Shown here: piece by piece, positions 16,591 through 26,063 of the stretch
Position numbering within the stretch: the first letter of the stretch is position 1
How the letters are laid out: each line of letters begins with the position of its first letter
Assembly: GCA_018266295.1 (NCBI GenBank)
Contig: JAFEAQ010000014.1
Coordinates: 121,851 to 185,850 of the forward strand
Length of the DNA: 64,000 nucleotides
Direction of reading: 5' to 3'
Source: Bdellovibrionales bacterium
Lineage (GTDB): Bacteria; Bdellovibrionota; Bdellovibrionia; Bdellovibrionales; Bdellovibrionaceae
Program-made: the position numbers and the translations under genes
The notes under the pieces: model-generated
Seen by the model: only the letters and a program-made list of their open reading frames with translations
Database searches by the model: none
Told to the model about the DNA's origin: nothing

Positions 16591-17148
16591 CTATTTAAAA
16601 AGCTGACGAGCTTTACGGATATCCATCACCAAGTCTTCAATGCGGTCATGGATGCTATCTAAGCGATTCACTACTTGTGAGTAGTCTTTTTCTTTCTTCA
16701 CGTGCGCTTTGAGCTCTTTCAAAGCATTGCGAGCTCCCTCAATCGAGAAGCGGTCACGGTGAAGAAGCTTACGGATCAGGAATGCATTTTCCACATCTTT
16801 GCGAGTGTACATACGCTGATTGTTAGAAGCTTTTTTAGGTTTCAAAAGATCAAACTCGGTTTCCCAGTATCTGAGAACGTATTGTTTAATTCCCAACATA
16901 TCGGCGACGTCACCGATCTTGAAACCCATTTTATCAGGAATCGAGTTGATCTCTTCAAGCAACTTGTCGTCGCAAAGAGCGGCCGGTAAAGAAATCGGCT
17001 CGCTCGCAGTCAGAGGATTTTCAGGAGTATCAACCGGAGTGAACTCTTCGTTGGCAACCACGTCACCAAGTTGCAGTTCCAATTGATCGTTCCCGCCAGA
17101 CTCAGAATGTAATTCAATCTCTGAGCCAGCATCCTGACTAGTTGTCAT
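16591..17148 (-). CDS. MerR-family regulator in the pheST-ihfA operon
   Basis: About 185 residues from ATG 17148; the start lies inside the last codons of ihfA, an 11-nt overlap. Residues about 60-130 are a MerR winged helix (FKIGDVADMLGIKQYVLRYWETEF, shown here as its key part IGDVADMLG plus LRYWE, then R-x-Y-x-x-x-D-V). The N-terminal 55 residues are acidic and low-complexity, and the C-terminus is a coiled coil of about 40 residues for dimerisation. No ligand-binding domain follows. A small MerR protein directly after ihfA is a recurring arrangement in deltaproteobacteria-like genomes. The target is unknown. Confidence 0.85.
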   Translation of the reverse strand: MTTSQDAGSEIELHSESGGNDQLELQLGDVVANEEFTPVDTPENPLTASEPISLPAALCDDKLLEEINSIPDKMGFKIGDVADMLGIKQYVLRYWETEFDLLKPKKASNNQRMYTRKDVENAFLIRKLLHRDRFSIEGARNALKELKAHVKKEKDYSQVVNRLDSIHDRIEDLVMDIRKARQLFK

Positions 17149-17491
17149 CATCGTCATCGTCATCATCCTTGAGATGAGCGTACTCTTCACCATTGAGCAT
17201 CGCCTTGAGCACCTGGCTCGGGCGGAACGTCAATACGTGACGAGCGCTGATTGTGATTTGATCACCCGTTTGCGGATTGCGACCGATGCGCTCATTCTTG
17301 CCACGCACGACGAAATTACCGAAACCAGAGATCTTAACTTTCTCACCGTTTTGCAGAACATCTTTGAGAGTGTCGAAAACCGACTCTACCAACTCAGAAG
17401 CTTCCTTCTTCGAAAAGCCGATCTTCTGATAGACCTTTTCTACGATATCGGCCTTTGTCACAGTCGATTTACCTAAATTCTGGCCTGCCAT
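17138..17491 (-). CDS. ihfA: Integration host factor alpha subunit
   Basis: A DNA-bending protein of the HU/IHF family, about 117 residues from ATG 17491 with AAGGAG upstream; a GTG four codons earlier overlaps the ribosome site. Seen: T-K-A-D-I-V near the N-terminus, the KISGFGNF turn and the arm R-x-G-R-N-P-Q-T-G-D-x-I that inserts into the minor groove. Position after pheT is the classical ihfA location. The C-terminus carries a run of eight aspartates before the final Asn, not usual for IHF alpha; the acidic codon run overlaps the merR start. The beta subunit is not in the window. Confidence 0.9.
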   Translation of the reverse strand: MAGQNLGKSTVTKADIVEKVYQKIGFSKKEASELVESVFDTLKDVLQNGEKVKISGFGNFVVRGKNERIGRNPQTGDQITISARHVLTFRPSQVLKAMLNGEEYAHLKDDDDDDDDN

Positions 17492-17572
17492 ACTAAAAAC
17501 CACTCCTTGGATTCATCACTAATTAACAAAATACTTCCTAAGGCTAACAAGTCTTTGAAAACAATCAAGAAT

Positions 17573-20011
17573 TTATCTCATTGTTAACGCAAATTGCTTT
17601 TTCAAAGCCTCAACAATCTTATTACTTGCCTCTACAACTTGATTATCTTGCAGCGTGGCATTTTTGTCTTGGAAAGTGAGTCTCAGAGCCACGGATTTCT
17701 TTCCGAGCTCCATTTTGTCGCCTTCATAGACGTCAAACACATCCACATTGGTCAAAATGCCGCCGCCCTGTTTGCGAATCTCGCGAACGACGTCGCCGAC
17801 CTTCACATTTTTGGCCATTACAAAGGCAAAATCGCGTTCCACTGCCGGGAATTTAGACAAACTTTCAAAGCGCGAAGGACGCGGCTGGCCCTTGTAGAGC
17901 TGATCCAAATCCAGTTCTGCCATCGCAGCAGGCACACGGATTTTATGATCATCCAAAAGAACCGGATGAAGTGTGCCGATAAAGCCCACTTTCTTTCCTT
18001 CAACAACCAACTGAGCAAACTGACCACGATGCATGAACGCAGGCACTTCGCTTTTATCTTGCGGTGAAGACCACGTGTAAGAGTTGATATTGAGGTTTCT
18101 AAGAATCGTTTCAACTGCCGCTTTGACTTCAAACACGAGTGGATGAGTTGCGGTTTGATTCCACAACTGAGTTTGCACTCCCCACGCAGCCAGGCCTAAA
18201 CGAGAAGTCTCTTTGTAAGCATCACCGTCTTTATAGAAACACTGACCGATCTCATAGAGACGGCCGAAGTGATTTCCTTGATTAAAGTTATTCGCGAGGT
18301 TTTTGAACAAACCCGTTGAAAGTGAACTTCTCATTGTATCCATCTCTTCATTGAGAGGATTCAAAACTTTGATTTCAGCCTCTGAAACCGTGAAACCGGC
18401 AGCTTTCAAAACTTCAACGCCACCCAAGAATTTCTTCTGAGCCTGACCGCCAACAAAAGCATAGTTGAAAGCTTGCGAGAAGCCTTGACCACGCATCATT
18501 TGCGAAAGCTTCATGTTCATCATGAAACCTTTGTCATGAACTGCCGGGCTTTCAGCAAGCATCGGCAGAGTTTCAGGAATATTTTCGTAACCATTCAAAC
18601 GCGCGTACTCTTCAACAAGATCCATGTCCTGTTCAAGGTCGAAACGGAAGGTCGGAGGCAAAATAGAATACTTGCCCGCACCACCCGTCACCTGGCAACC
18701 CAAGCGGCGCATGTAATCGGCAAACTTTGCTTCATCAGCTTGATAACCCAAACGGTCCGTCACAGTTTGCACCGTGATTTCAACCGCGGATTTTTTCACT
18801 GGGTTTGGATAGAAGTCATGATGATCGCCAAACGCAGTCCCACCAGCCACTTGCACAATCAAATCCGCAGCACGGTCCATCGCACGAACAGTGCCATCTG
18901 GATCTACGCCACGGCTAAAGCGATACGCAGAATCCGTTTCAATCCCGTGCGAGCGCGACGCTTTACGAACCGCCATCGGCAAGAAGTAAGCCGCTTCAAT
19001 AAAGATGTCGGCTGTTTTTTCACTGACACCTGAATTCTGACCACCAACGACACCGGCCATTGCGACCGCGCGATTGGCGTCGCGGATCATAAGCTCAGTG
19101 CCTTTCAATGTGACTTCCGTCCCATCAAGAGTTTTAAATTTTTCACCGGCCTGAGCGTTGCTCACAACGATTTTGCTGCCTTGAATTTCTTTGGCGTCAA
19201 ATGCATGAAGCGGTTGACCGAGCTCCATCATCACGTAGTTCGTTACATCAACTACGTTATTGATTGAATTCATGCCGACAGCTTCAAGACGTTTTACAAG
19301 CCACTCAGGACTTGCTTGAACTTTGACACCTTTAACGAAACGGCCCGCATAGCGAGGACACAAATCAGAATTTTTAACTTCAAGGCCGATTTGCTTTTTT
19401 GTCGACTCACCAGACAAGGCAAGCTTGCTTGTCATTGGTTTTAATTCACGACCCAAAAGGCACGCGATCTCACGAGCAAGTCCATAGTGACTCAAGCAGT
19501 CTGCGCGGTTCGGAGTGACTTTGAGTTCAAACACGATGTCATCGTAGCCACCGTATTCGGCAAATGTTTTACCAATCGGTGCGTCCTGAGGAAGAATCGC
19601 GATGCCATCGCTTTCTTTTGCAAGACCGAGTTCTTTGAGTGAGCAAAGCATCCCGCCAGATTCAACGTCACGAACTTTGGCTTTTTTGATAGCAAAATTG
19701 CCTGGCAGAACTGCGCCTGGCAACGCCACGATCACGCGGTCATTGGCCTTGTGATTTTGCGCTCCACAGACGATCTGATGAACAACGCCTTCGCCTGTCG
19801 TCACTTTACAAACCGACAATTTGTCAGCGTTTGGATGTTTGTCTTTTTCCAAGATCAAACCAACAACAACGTGCTGGAAATCTTTGGCGCGATTCACGGT
19901 CTCTTCAACTTCAAGGCCTGCGCGTGTGAGCAAAGCATCCAACTCCGCAGGTTTTGCGAAGTAGTCTTTAATATCTACGAAATCTTGTAACCATTTTAAG
20001 CTAATCTTCAT
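17573..20011 (-). CDS. pheT: Phenylalanyl-tRNA synthetase beta subunit
   Basis: The 812-residue beta subunit of the (alpha-beta)2 enzyme that charges tRNA-Phe; length is typical (about 795-810). Recognisable parts in order: N-terminal tRNA-binding EMAP-type domain ([13 protein letters not shown], about residue 57), the B3/B4 editing region ([18 protein letters not shown]), B5 ([15 protein letters not shown]) and the C-terminal ferredoxin-fold anticodon-binding domain ([14 protein letters not shown] and R-L-T-F-Q-D). The start overlaps the end of pheS by 4 nt. A 69-100 nt gap separates it from ihfA. Confidence 0.97.
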   Translation of the reverse strand: MKISLKWLQDFVDIKDYFAKPAELDALLTRAGLEVEETVNRAKDFQHVVVGLILEKDKHPNADKLSVCKVTTGEGVVHQIVCGAQNHKANDRVIVALPGAVLPGNFAIKKAKVRDVESGGMLCSLKELGLAKESDGIAILPQDAPIGKTFAEYGGYDDIVFELKVTPNRADCLSHYGLAREIACLLGRELKPMTSKLALSGESTKKQIGLEVKNSDLCPRYAGRFVKGVKVQASPEWLVKRLEAVGMNSINNVVDVTNYVMMELGQPLHAFDAKEIQGSKIVVSNAQAGEKFKTLDGTEVTLKGTELMIRDANRAVAMAGVVGGQNSGVSEKTADIFIEAAYFLPMAVRKASRSHGIETDSAYRFSRGVDPDGTVRAMDRAADLIVQVAGGTAFGDHHDFYPNPVKKSAVEITVQTVTDRLGYQADEAKFADYMRRLGCQVTGGAGKYSILPPTFRFDLEQDMDLVEEYARLNGYENIPETLPMLAESPAVHDKGFMMNMKLSQMMRGQGFSQAFNYAFVGGQAQKKFLGGVEVLKAAGFTVSEAEIKVLNPLNEEMDTMRSSLSTGLFKNLANNFNQGNHFGRLYEIGQCFYKDGDAYKETSRLGLAAWGVQTQLWNQTATHPLVFEVKAAVETILRNLNINSYTWSSPQDKSEVPAFMHRGQFAQLVVEGKKVGFIGTLHPVLLDDHKIRVPAAMAELDLDQLYKGQPRPSRFESLSKFPAVERDFAFVMAKNVKVGDVVREIRKQGGGILTNVDVFDVYEGDKMELGKKSVALRLTFQDKNATLQDNQVVEASNKIVEALKKQFALTMR

Positions 20012-21033
20012 GGGAGAAACTGCCTTACGAAACGAACATCATTTTCAGGGAACAAACGAATATCATCGATGCCGTATTTAATAATACCCATACGCTCGAT
20101 ACCAAAACCGAAGGCAAAACCTTGCCACTCAGGATAATTGATTTTCGCGTGGTGGAACACTTTTGGATTGATCAAGCCGCAACCGCCGATCTCGATCCAG
20201 CCCGTCTGTTTGCACAGACTGCAGCCTTTGCCTTTACAAATCGGGCAAGAGCAATCGACTTCCGCCGATGGTTCTGTGAATGGAAAAAAGCTTGGACGGA
20301 AACGAGTTTTCAAGCCCGAACCGAAGAACTCACGCACGAAGAAACTGATCGTGCCTTTCAAATCCGCCATAGAAACTTTGTGATCCACACACATGCCTTC
20401 GATCTGATGGAAATTCGGCAAATGCGAAATATCGCTGTCACAACGGAAAACCGGGCCAGTACCAATGATACGCAAAGGTGGCTTCTCGCTTTCAAGCGAG
20501 TGAATTTGAATCGGGCTTGTGTGCGTACGCAACACATGGGTCGGATCAATAAAGAACGTATCCTGCATATCGCGCGCCGGATGGTCCGCTGGGATATTCA
20601 GCGCCTCAAAGTTGTAATAATCTTTTTCTATGAGTGGACCGGTACGGATGCTGTAACCGATACGAGCCATGATGTTAAAGATCTCTTCAGTCACCTTGTA
20701 AACCGGGTGCTGATTGCCCGTAGGACGCGTGTAAGATGGCAAAGTCATGTCGAGCTCTTCGCTCGCCATCTTACCTTCGATCTCGGTTTTCTTCAGAGCC
20801 TCTTCGGCTTCGACATAAACTTGTTCTAGCAGGCTCTTAACTTCATTTACCTTTTTACCAAAAAGGGGCTTTTCTTCCTTCGGAAGATTGGCCATCTCCT
20901 TCATGATTTCAGTGAGGCTTCCGTTCTTACCGAGGAAGGTCACTTTGAGGTCATAGAGAGCTTTGCTGTTGGCAGCGGCTTTAAATTGAGCCAGCGCCTG
21001 TTCTTTGATTGCATCGAGTTTAGCTTGTGACAT
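20008..21033 (-). CDS. pheS: Phenylalanyl-tRNA synthetase alpha subunit
   Basis: The 341-residue catalytic subunit, of normal length. An N-terminal coiled coil (about residues 1-90) that grips tRNA is followed by the class II catalytic core: motif 1, [10 protein letters not shown] near residue 108; motif 2, [11 protein letters not shown] then GPVFRCDSD; and motif 3, [14 protein letters not shown] near the C-terminus. A Cys-rich insert ([19 protein letters not shown]) before motif 3 is common in this family. First gene of pheS-pheT-ihfA-merR; the 108-bp gap to the divergent rsmG must hold both promoters. Confidence 0.97.
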   Translation of the reverse strand: MSQAKLDAIKEQALAQFKAAANSKALYDLKVTFLGKNGSLTEIMKEMANLPKEEKPLFGKKVNEVKSLLEQVYVEAEEALKKTEIEGKMASEELDMTLPSYTRPTGNQHPVYKVTEEIFNIMARIGYSIRTGPLIEKDYYNFEALNIPADHPARDMQDTFFIDPTHVLRTHTSPIQIHSLESEKPPLRIIGTGPVFRCDSDISHLPNFHQIEGMCVDHKVSMADLKGTISFFVREFFGSGLKTRFRPSFFPFTEPSAEVDCSCPICKGKGCSLCKQTGWIEIGGCGLINPKVFHHAKINYPEWQGFAFGFGIERMGIIKYGIDDIRLFPENDVRFVRQFLP

Positions 21034-21141
21034 AGACCTCAGTTATCTCTGAACCCTATAGTATTTTCAACGATTTAGGCCGATAATGTGATGCGTAATT
21101 TTAGTTGACCTTCGCCCGTAAAAAAGCGAACTTCCCAAGCC

Positions 21142-22011
21142 ATGGCGCACAAAAATAAATCCAATTACAGCCCCTATAAGGCCAGACAAGAAGCTCGCAA
21201 CAAAAACGCGGGCGCCAAGGTCCTGACCGACGCCCCGAAAGTGCTCATGGGGAAGCACAAAAAGCCGGAGAGTATTTACTCGTTGAACGAGGCCAACGAC
21301 CGTCTTGCTGATATTTTCCGCAATCACGGTTTCCAGGTCAGCCACGAAGAGCGCATGAAATTGGCTCACTTCTATCGCCTGCTGATGGAAAACCAAGAAA
21401 AAGAAAACTTCACCCGCTTGCTCAAATTGCGCGACATCGCGATCAAGCACTACATCGATTGCATGATCATCACGGAATTTACAGATTTGAAATTCCCACT
21501 CATCGATGTCGGCACGGGCCCGGGCTTCCCAGGTATTCCACTTAAAATTCGCTATCCAGATAAGCACATTCTTTTGGGTGAAGGCGTTCAGCGCCGCGTG
21601 GAATTCTTAAAGCACGTGCGCCAAGAAATGAATCTGCAAAAACTCGACATCGTCGGCCGCAATATCAACAAGCACTTCGTATATCCTGTGAACGGCGCGA
21701 TCACTCGCGCGGTGGAAGATATCCGCAACACGCTTGGTAATGTTTTGAGTTCTCTGCAGCTCGGCGGAAGAGTTTACTTTATGAAGGGCCCAGGCGTCGA
21801 TCCTGAGATCCCGATGGCGCTCAAAGAGTACGGCAAATACTATCAACTTCACAAAGACATCGCTTACGATTTGCCACACACGCCTCACCAGCGCCGTTTG
21901 GTGATTTTTGAAAAGATCCAGCATGCTCCACTGCCTGAAGAAGATGAAGGCGAAGAGCTCTTGATGGATGAGTTGTCAGGCGAAGAAAAACGCCGCTGGA
22001 GTAAGTACTAA
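21142..22011 (+). CDS. rsmG: RsmG-type 16S rRNA methyltransferase with basic N-terminal extension
   Basis: A 289-residue RsmG/GidB-like protein. RsmG makes m7G at position 527 of 16S rRNA using S-adenosylmethionine. The core from about residue 60 shows F-x-R-L, then DVGTGPGFPGIPL, the SAM loop typical of RsmG, then the family pattern of E-x-x-x-R-R-x-x-F-L-K. Usual length is about 210 residues; the first 50 are Lys/Asn-rich and look like an RNA-binding tail. In the family the motif after the SAM site is A-R-A; here it reads ITRAVED. The stop overlaps the next start by one base. Confidence 0.88.
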   Translation: MAHKNKSNYSPYKARQEARNKNAGAKVLTDAPKVLMGKHKKPESIYSLNEANDRLADIFRNHGFQVSHEERMKLAHFYRLLMENQEKENFTRLLKLRDIAIKHYIDCMIITEFTDLKFPLIDVGTGPGFPGIPLKIRYPDKHILLGEGVQRRVEFLKHVRQEMNLQKLDIVGRNINKHFVYPVNGAITRAVEDIRNTLGNVLSSLQLGGRVYFMKGPGVDPEIPMALKEYGKYYQLHKDIAYDLPHTPHQRRLVIFEKIQHAPLPEEDEGEELLMDELSGEEKRRWSKY

Positions 22012-22760
22012 TGACTGAAATTACATCAGCTTCGAATGAGCTATTTAAAAACTGGAAAAACCTCGACACGGCAAAAGGCATTCGCAAGGCTGGCGAGTTT
22101 TTCTTGATGGGCGAAAAACTCATTCGTGAGTTTTCAGAAAACAAAGAGCTGCAACAAAAGTTTCCAGTGAAGGCGGAACTCTTCAACGAAGATCTCCGTC
22201 CTCTAAAACTGGCTTCCGATCGTTCAACTTTTAAATTAGCAAAAGGTTTATTTAAAGAACTCGACTTCGTCGGCACGCACTTCAATTTGCTGTTGCTGAC
22301 ACTGCCCGAGATTCCGAGCTACGATCCCGCGACTCAACCCCAAGGTCTCGAATTGGTTTGCCCATTGGGTGATCCAGGCAACCTGGGCGCGGTGATCCGC
22401 TCGGCGTTGGCGTTCAACGCCAGTCGCGTGGTTCTGACGGAAGAAGCGGCCTTCCCGTTCACTCCGAAGGTGGTGAAAGCGTCTGCCGGAGCAGTTCTGC
22501 AAATGCCTCTTGCGCGCGGTGGGAATTTACAAAGTGAAAATTACGCCGACATTTACGCTCTCGACATGGTCGGAAGCGATATAGAAGATTTCAAATGGCC
22601 TAAAAACATGCGCCTCCTCGTCGGCGAAGAGGGTTCCGGCGTCAAAGACATGAAAGGCCTGATGAAATTAAAAATCAACACAGGCTCCGTCGAATCTTTG
22701 AACGCCACTGTGGCAGCCAGCATTGCCCTTTACAGTTTCCGCAATTACACTCGTAAGTAG
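22011..22760 (+). CDS. SpoU/TrmH-family RNA methyltransferase
   Basis: A 249-residue SPOUT methyltransferase for 2'-O-methylation of tRNA or rRNA. An N-terminal substrate-binding part (about 1-95) begins with the E-I-T-S-x-S-N pattern of L30e-like domains; the catalytic domain carries motif 1 (GDPGNLGAVIRSALAF), motif 2 (LLVGEEGSGVK) and motif 3 (GSVESLNATVAASIALY), all with the family's key Asn, Arg, Glu and Ser residues. The target nucleotide cannot be told. Translationally coupled to rsmG (TAATG), so both rRNA/tRNA modification genes form one unit. Confidence 0.92.
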   Translation: MTEITSASNELFKNWKNLDTAKGIRKAGEFFLMGEKLIREFSENKELQQKFPVKAELFNEDLRPLKLASDRSTFKLAKGLFKELDFVGTHFNLLLLTLPEIPSYDPATQPQGLELVCPLGDPGNLGAVIRSALAFNASRVVLTEEAAFPFTPKVVKASAGAVLQMPLARGGNLQSENYADIYALDMVGSDIEDFKWPKNMRLLVGEEGSGVKDMKGLMKLKINTGSVESLNATVAASIALYSFRNYTRK

Positions 22761-22781
22761 TTATCGTTAAGGAGAACTCTT

Positions 22782-23198
22782 ATGTTACATCGCCTCTCAT
22801 TGGTGAGTGTTATTGCTGGATTTTTATTTCTCAACGCCTGCTCCACCGCTTCGGTGCGCGTAATGCCGGGCGAAGACGGTACGAACCGCATTGTCTCTAA
22901 AGACATCGAACAAGAAGGCGCTGAAGAAGCTGCTGTGAAAGCCGCGAACGAATACTGTGAAAAACGCGGTCAGACAGCGGTATTTGTCACAGAAAAGACT
23001 CAGTACAAAGGCGATATGGACGAGCAAACTCGCAAGAACGTGCGCACGGCTTCAAAGGTCGGCATGATGCTCGGCGGAGTTGGCTACGGCACCCGTAACT
23101 CCGGTGTTGGCGCCGTGCTTGGCACCGCTGGCAGCGTGGGTTACGCAAGCACTAATGATCGCGCTTACCAAAACGAAGTCGTTTTTAAATGTAAGTAG
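22782..23198 (+). CDS. Small lipoprotein
   Basis: A 138-residue lipoprotein with lipobox LNAC at Cys20. The mature part has an A-x-x-Y-C-E-K-R-G motif (Cys near 68), followed by a Gly/Ala-rich stretch (about 95-125) resembling a glycine-zipper, and a cysteine at the penultimate residue. Such A-N-x-Y-C-x-x-x-G lipoproteins are common in Gram-negative outer membranes and have no known function. AAGGAGA precedes the ATG. Same strand as, and 21 nt after, the methyltransferase gene. Confidence 0.75.
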   Translation: MLHRLSLVSVIAGFLFLNACSTASVRVMPGEDGTNRIVSKDIEQEGAEEAAVKAANEYCEKRGQTAVFVTEKTQYKGDMDEQTRKNVRTASKVGMMLGGVGYGTRNSGVGAVLGTAGSVGYASTNDRAYQNEVVFKCK

Positions 23199-23252
23199 CC
23201 CTATCAACGAGAACGCTTGTCAGTGACTTTGTAAACAGCTAGCATTTTAGCA

Positions 23253-24020
23253 ATGACAAAATCGATAGCGTTCTTTCTCATCGTCTCTTTGAGTTTCTTT
23301 TGTATTTCTGCGCAGGCCAGCCTTCCGGAAAATCTCGTTGCTGTCGGCCAAGGGGTTGCCTCCCCAAGCACAACGTCGCTTGTGAATATCGGTCGCGGGC
23401 TTGTGGGTTTTGAAAATCCTTCGGGTCTTATGTATACCAAAGGCTTTCGTGTTGCGGTCGAAGCAACGAAAGACGCCAGCGGCTCTAACACGGGTTTTGA
23501 AGGCAGCTATGCCAGCGCCAATTACGGCCTGGCCGTCGGCAACTGGAAGTCCTGCACGGATTGTGTTGCTGCCACCGCCCTGATTCTGGGCGGCGCTTTT
23601 AAATACGCGAACATCGGCCTTCGTTATCAAAAGATCGATACAACACCCACCTATGGCTTAGGCGTCCTCTTTAACGCCGCTGGAAAGCACCGCTTCGGAA
23701 TTCACGTCGAAGATGAAGTCCCCGTGGTTCAAGATAATAGCGTGCTTAAAGCCGGTGTTGGCTATTCGTACGTTGGCAATGATGACACAATTAATATTGA
23801 AATGACTCAGCAAAAAACTCAAACCACGAGCACGACTAAAAATTCGATTGGTTACAAACGAAAAGTCAGCTCGCTCGAGGTCAGTATGACCTACGAAATG
23901 GGCGAAGGTGGTACGGATCTCTTCTGGATGGGCGCAGGCTTTAAGGGCCAGACTTTTCACTTAGCCGTTTACTCAGCTTACAACACGCAGCTGCTGGCTG
24001 TGCTCTCGGCCTTTTTCTAA
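23253..24020 (+). CDS. Exported barrel-like protein
   Basis: A 255-residue protein with a signal peptide ending AQA-S near residue 22. The mature sequence alternates Gly/aromatic and polar residues (YASANYGLAVGNW, ANIGLRYQKID, HLAVYSAYNTQ) and ends in Phe-Phe, matching an outer-membrane barrel with a C-terminal aromatic. A C-x-x-C pair (SCTDC) sits in a loop. No family recognised. It may be co-transcribed with the lipoprotein 55 nt upstream, though its ribosome site is weak. Confidence 0.65.
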   Translation: MTKSIAFFLIVSLSFFCISAQASLPENLVAVGQGVASPSTTSLVNIGRGLVGFENPSGLMYTKGFRVAVEATKDASGSNTGFEGSYASANYGLAVGNWKSCTDCVAATALILGGAFKYANIGLRYQKIDTTPTYGLGVLFNAAGKHRFGIHVEDEVPVVQDNSVLKAGVGYSYVGNDDTINIEMTQQKTQTTSTTKNSIGYKRKVSSLEVSMTYEMGEGGTDLFWMGAGFKGQTFHLAVYSAYNTQLLAVLSAFF

Positions 24021-24023
24021 TTT

Positions 24024-24758
24024 TTAGTATTTATCAAAGTCCACGGCAGGAATCCGCAGAGTGTTAAATCCATTGGTAATCCAGGCGTTCTCAAGCAAAA
24101 AACGTTGTTTCTCGCTGCGATAGGCTCCCGCATCTCCCCACAGTTCAAAACCGGACGGAATCGGCGTGCCACCAATATCTTGAGGGTTTGAAAAGTTAAA
24201 GGGATGGTTGTGAATATGGATTTTAAAATGATAACCGCGAGCGAGGTACTTCTTCAGCCACTCTTCACGCACCGTATTCGCCGGTACCATGGCTTCTGAA
24301 GGATTGGACAAAAAGATCACCACCATCTCACGATCAGGACCTATAAGAACACTGGCGCCAAACTCCGAATAGCTACCAAACAAGGGTTTTCCTAAAATCT
24401 CCGAGTGCAGATCCAGCAACATTTCTTCTAAGAAAGAAACGGTGAAGAGTTTTTGCGAAAGCACCCGATCAAAGCGCGGCAGATAATCTTTCGCGCCGGC
24501 GTTTGCGAAGACCTCTTTTTGCTTTTTCAATAAAACCACAGGGTCTGTGTCGATGCGAGCGCGGACTTCTTTTCTGAACTCGATCAGCGACGTTGGACTC
24601 GCTATGGCCGGCTGATAATAGACCTCGCGCTCTGTGCCTGCGAAAATGCGGATCTCAACGCCCTGGGCTTGGGCTGAGTACTCGAGTTTGAAGTGATCGT
24701 TCAGAGAAGACGCCTGAGCCAGGCCTGCTGTGAACAGAAGAATAAAGAAGCTCCACAT
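24024..24758 (-). CDS. Exported protein with JAMM-like metal motif
   Basis: A 244-residue protein with a signal peptide (about 1-17, AQA-S). The first half is charged and helical. The second half has a strand VVIFLS, then IHIHNHPF (His181, 183, 185), and 16 residues later PIPSGFELWGDAG. In JAB/MPN (JAMM) domains, including RadC, the pattern is H-x-H-P followed after a gap by S-x-x-D; here the Ser is S202 and the acid would be Glu205. This is a resemblance seen by eye; it could be a zinc isopeptidase or endopeptidase outside the cytoplasm, or a non-catalytic relative. It converges with the barrel gene 4 nt away. No family name assigned. Confidence 0.55.
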   Translation of the reverse strand: MWSFFILLFTAGLAQASSLNDHFKLEYSAQAQGVEIRIFAGTEREVYYQPAIASPTSLIEFRKEVRARIDTDPVVLLKKQKEVFANAGAKDYLPRFDRVLSQKLFTVSFLEEMLLDLHSEILGKPLFGSYSEFGASVLIGPDREMVVIFLSNPSEAMVPANTVREEWLKKYLARGYHFKIHIHNHPFNFSNPQDIGGTPIPSGFELWGDAGAYRSEKQRFLLENAWITNGFNTLRIPAVDFDKY

Positions 24759-24797
24759 GCCCGGGATAGTACAAAGGGCTTTTCAGCGAGTAAATAA

Positions 24798-24822
24798 AAA
24801 GGCCGGTTACGCACCGGCCTTT
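24798..24822 (-). terminator. Terminator of the Asp-box lipoprotein gene
   Basis: A perfect 10-bp stem, AAAGGCCGGT with its complement, loop TACGC, followed on the minus strand by a T-rich tail. It begins 32 nt after the stop codon of the gene ending at 24854. Confidence 0.85.
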
Positions 24823-24853
24823 ATAAAAGCTTCATACTAGGGCTCAGGCCAAA

Positions 24854-26029
24854 CTACGGCGCCCAGGCCATATCCGTAAACGAGTTTCCGCCCTTGCTGA
24901 CTTGACTCCAAGTCATACCGTCTGTCGAGCGATAAACTGTCTGCCACGTGATCCCGATATAAACGCCACCGCCATAAGCGATTTTACCATTCATACCGCT
25001 GCCGAACGCAGACCAGGTTTCGCCGTCCAGGCTACGATAATTTTTTGTACTCGTTGTCAGGATCAAAGAGTTATTCACGAAATTAAATCCGCTAAAACCC
25101 GTGGCACCAGACACCGTGACATCAGACCAAGTCACACCATCCGTACTGCGCACAACTTTCGTCGCTGAGTTCACACCCCAGAAGTAGCCCATACCATAAG
25201 CGACACCCGTCACGGTGTAATTTGAAAGCTTCGTCCAAGTCACACCATCAGCACTTGTGGATCGAGAACCGCCATCGCCGTAGGCAAAGTAAATTCCATT
25301 ACCATACGCAACGCCGCGGAAGTGCGTGCTGCATGTGTTGTCTGGAAGGTCTGTCCAAGTAACGCCGTCGTTTGAATAAGCGCGATTCCCGCAAGCGCCG
25401 ACGGCGACGATGCGATTCACACCCTCAGCAACTCCGCCGTACCAATTTGATAGGAAATTAGAACTCTGGAACGTCATCCCGTCTGTCGATCTTTGAATGC
25501 GCCAGCCAAGAGTGATAAATGCGTTTTTAAAGTAGGTCGCTGCACGCTGGAGGTATTTATCATCGCCACCGTTGGCAATATCAGAAACGTCGTTTGTCCA
25601 AGTCTTACCACCGTCAGCACTTGTCATATGGCGGCCACCATAACCTGTAAGAACCCAACGACCATTTGGATTCGCAGGGTTGCTTGGAGTTGGGGTCGGT
25701 GTCATTGTCGGTGCCGGTGTTGGCGTCATCGTCGGCACTGGAGTCGCCGTCGGAGACATCACCGGAGTTGGCGTCGGTGATACTTTCGGTGTCGCCGTTG
25801 GCGCTACCGTTGGTGATACAACCGGAGTCGGTGTTGGCGTGACTGAAGAGCCCGGAGCTGGCGTTGGTGTCGGAGTAGAAACTCCCGCGCCCGAATTATC
25901 TCCAGTTGATGGTAAATTCTGCGAGCCCTCCGCAGGAAATCCACCAGAGCCATTGCCTGCACAGTTTGAATAAAGCAGGAACAACGGCGATAGAGCCAGC
26001 ACCATAACTACTTTTTTGAATCGCTTCAT
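24854..26029 (-). CDS. Lipoprotein with Pro/Thr linker and Asp-box propeller
   Basis: The 391-residue product has a lipoprotein signal (LYSNC, Cys23), a linker of about 70 residues (about 50-120) made of TPTPT, SPTVAPT and similar repeats, and a C-terminal domain of about 270 residues. That domain contains seven Asp-box-type motifs of the form S-x-D-G-x-T-W (for example [29 protein letters not shown]), evenly spaced at about 35-45 residues, which predicts a beta-propeller as in sialidases and photosystem assembly factor Ycf48. The linker would hold the propeller away from the membrane. Catalytic residues of sialidases are not seen, so binding rather than hydrolysis is more likely. Confidence 0.8.
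   Translation of the reverse strand: MKRFKKVVMVLALSPLFLLYSNCAGNGSGGFPAEGSQNLPSTGDNSGAGVSTPTPTPAPGSSVTPTPTPVVSPTVAPTATPKVSPTPTPVMSPTATPVPTMTPTPAPTMTPTPTPSNPANPNGRWVLTGYGGRHMTSADGGKTWTNDVSDIANGGDDKYLQRAATYFKNAFITLGWRIQRSTDGMTFQSSNFLSNWYGGVAEGVNRIVAVGACGNRAYSNDGVTWTDLPDNTCSTHFRGVAYGNGIYFAYGDGGSRSTSADGVTWTKLSNYTVTGVAYGMGYFWGVNSATKVVRSTDGVTWSDVTVSGATGFSGFNFVNNSLILTTSTKNYRSLDGETWSAFGSGMNGKIAYGGGVYIGITWQTVYRSTDGMTWSQVSKGGNSFTDMAWAP
25680..25880. repeat. Degenerate tandem repeat encoding a Thr-Pro linker
   Basis: Short GT/GC-rich units (variants of GTTGGCGTCGGTGTC, plus strand) recur throughout this stretch. On the coding minus strand they specify alternating Thr/Pro/Val/Ser. Such DNA is prone to unit gain and loss, so linker length may vary among strains. 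Confidence 0.75.
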
Positions 26030-26063
26030 GATCCCCCCGGATCCAACGAGACGAAATACTAAC

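Noticed and set aside
18473..20829. Long plus-strand frames opposite pheT and pheS
   Set aside because: Both lie on the reverse of strongly supported synthetase genes and show no domain motifs.
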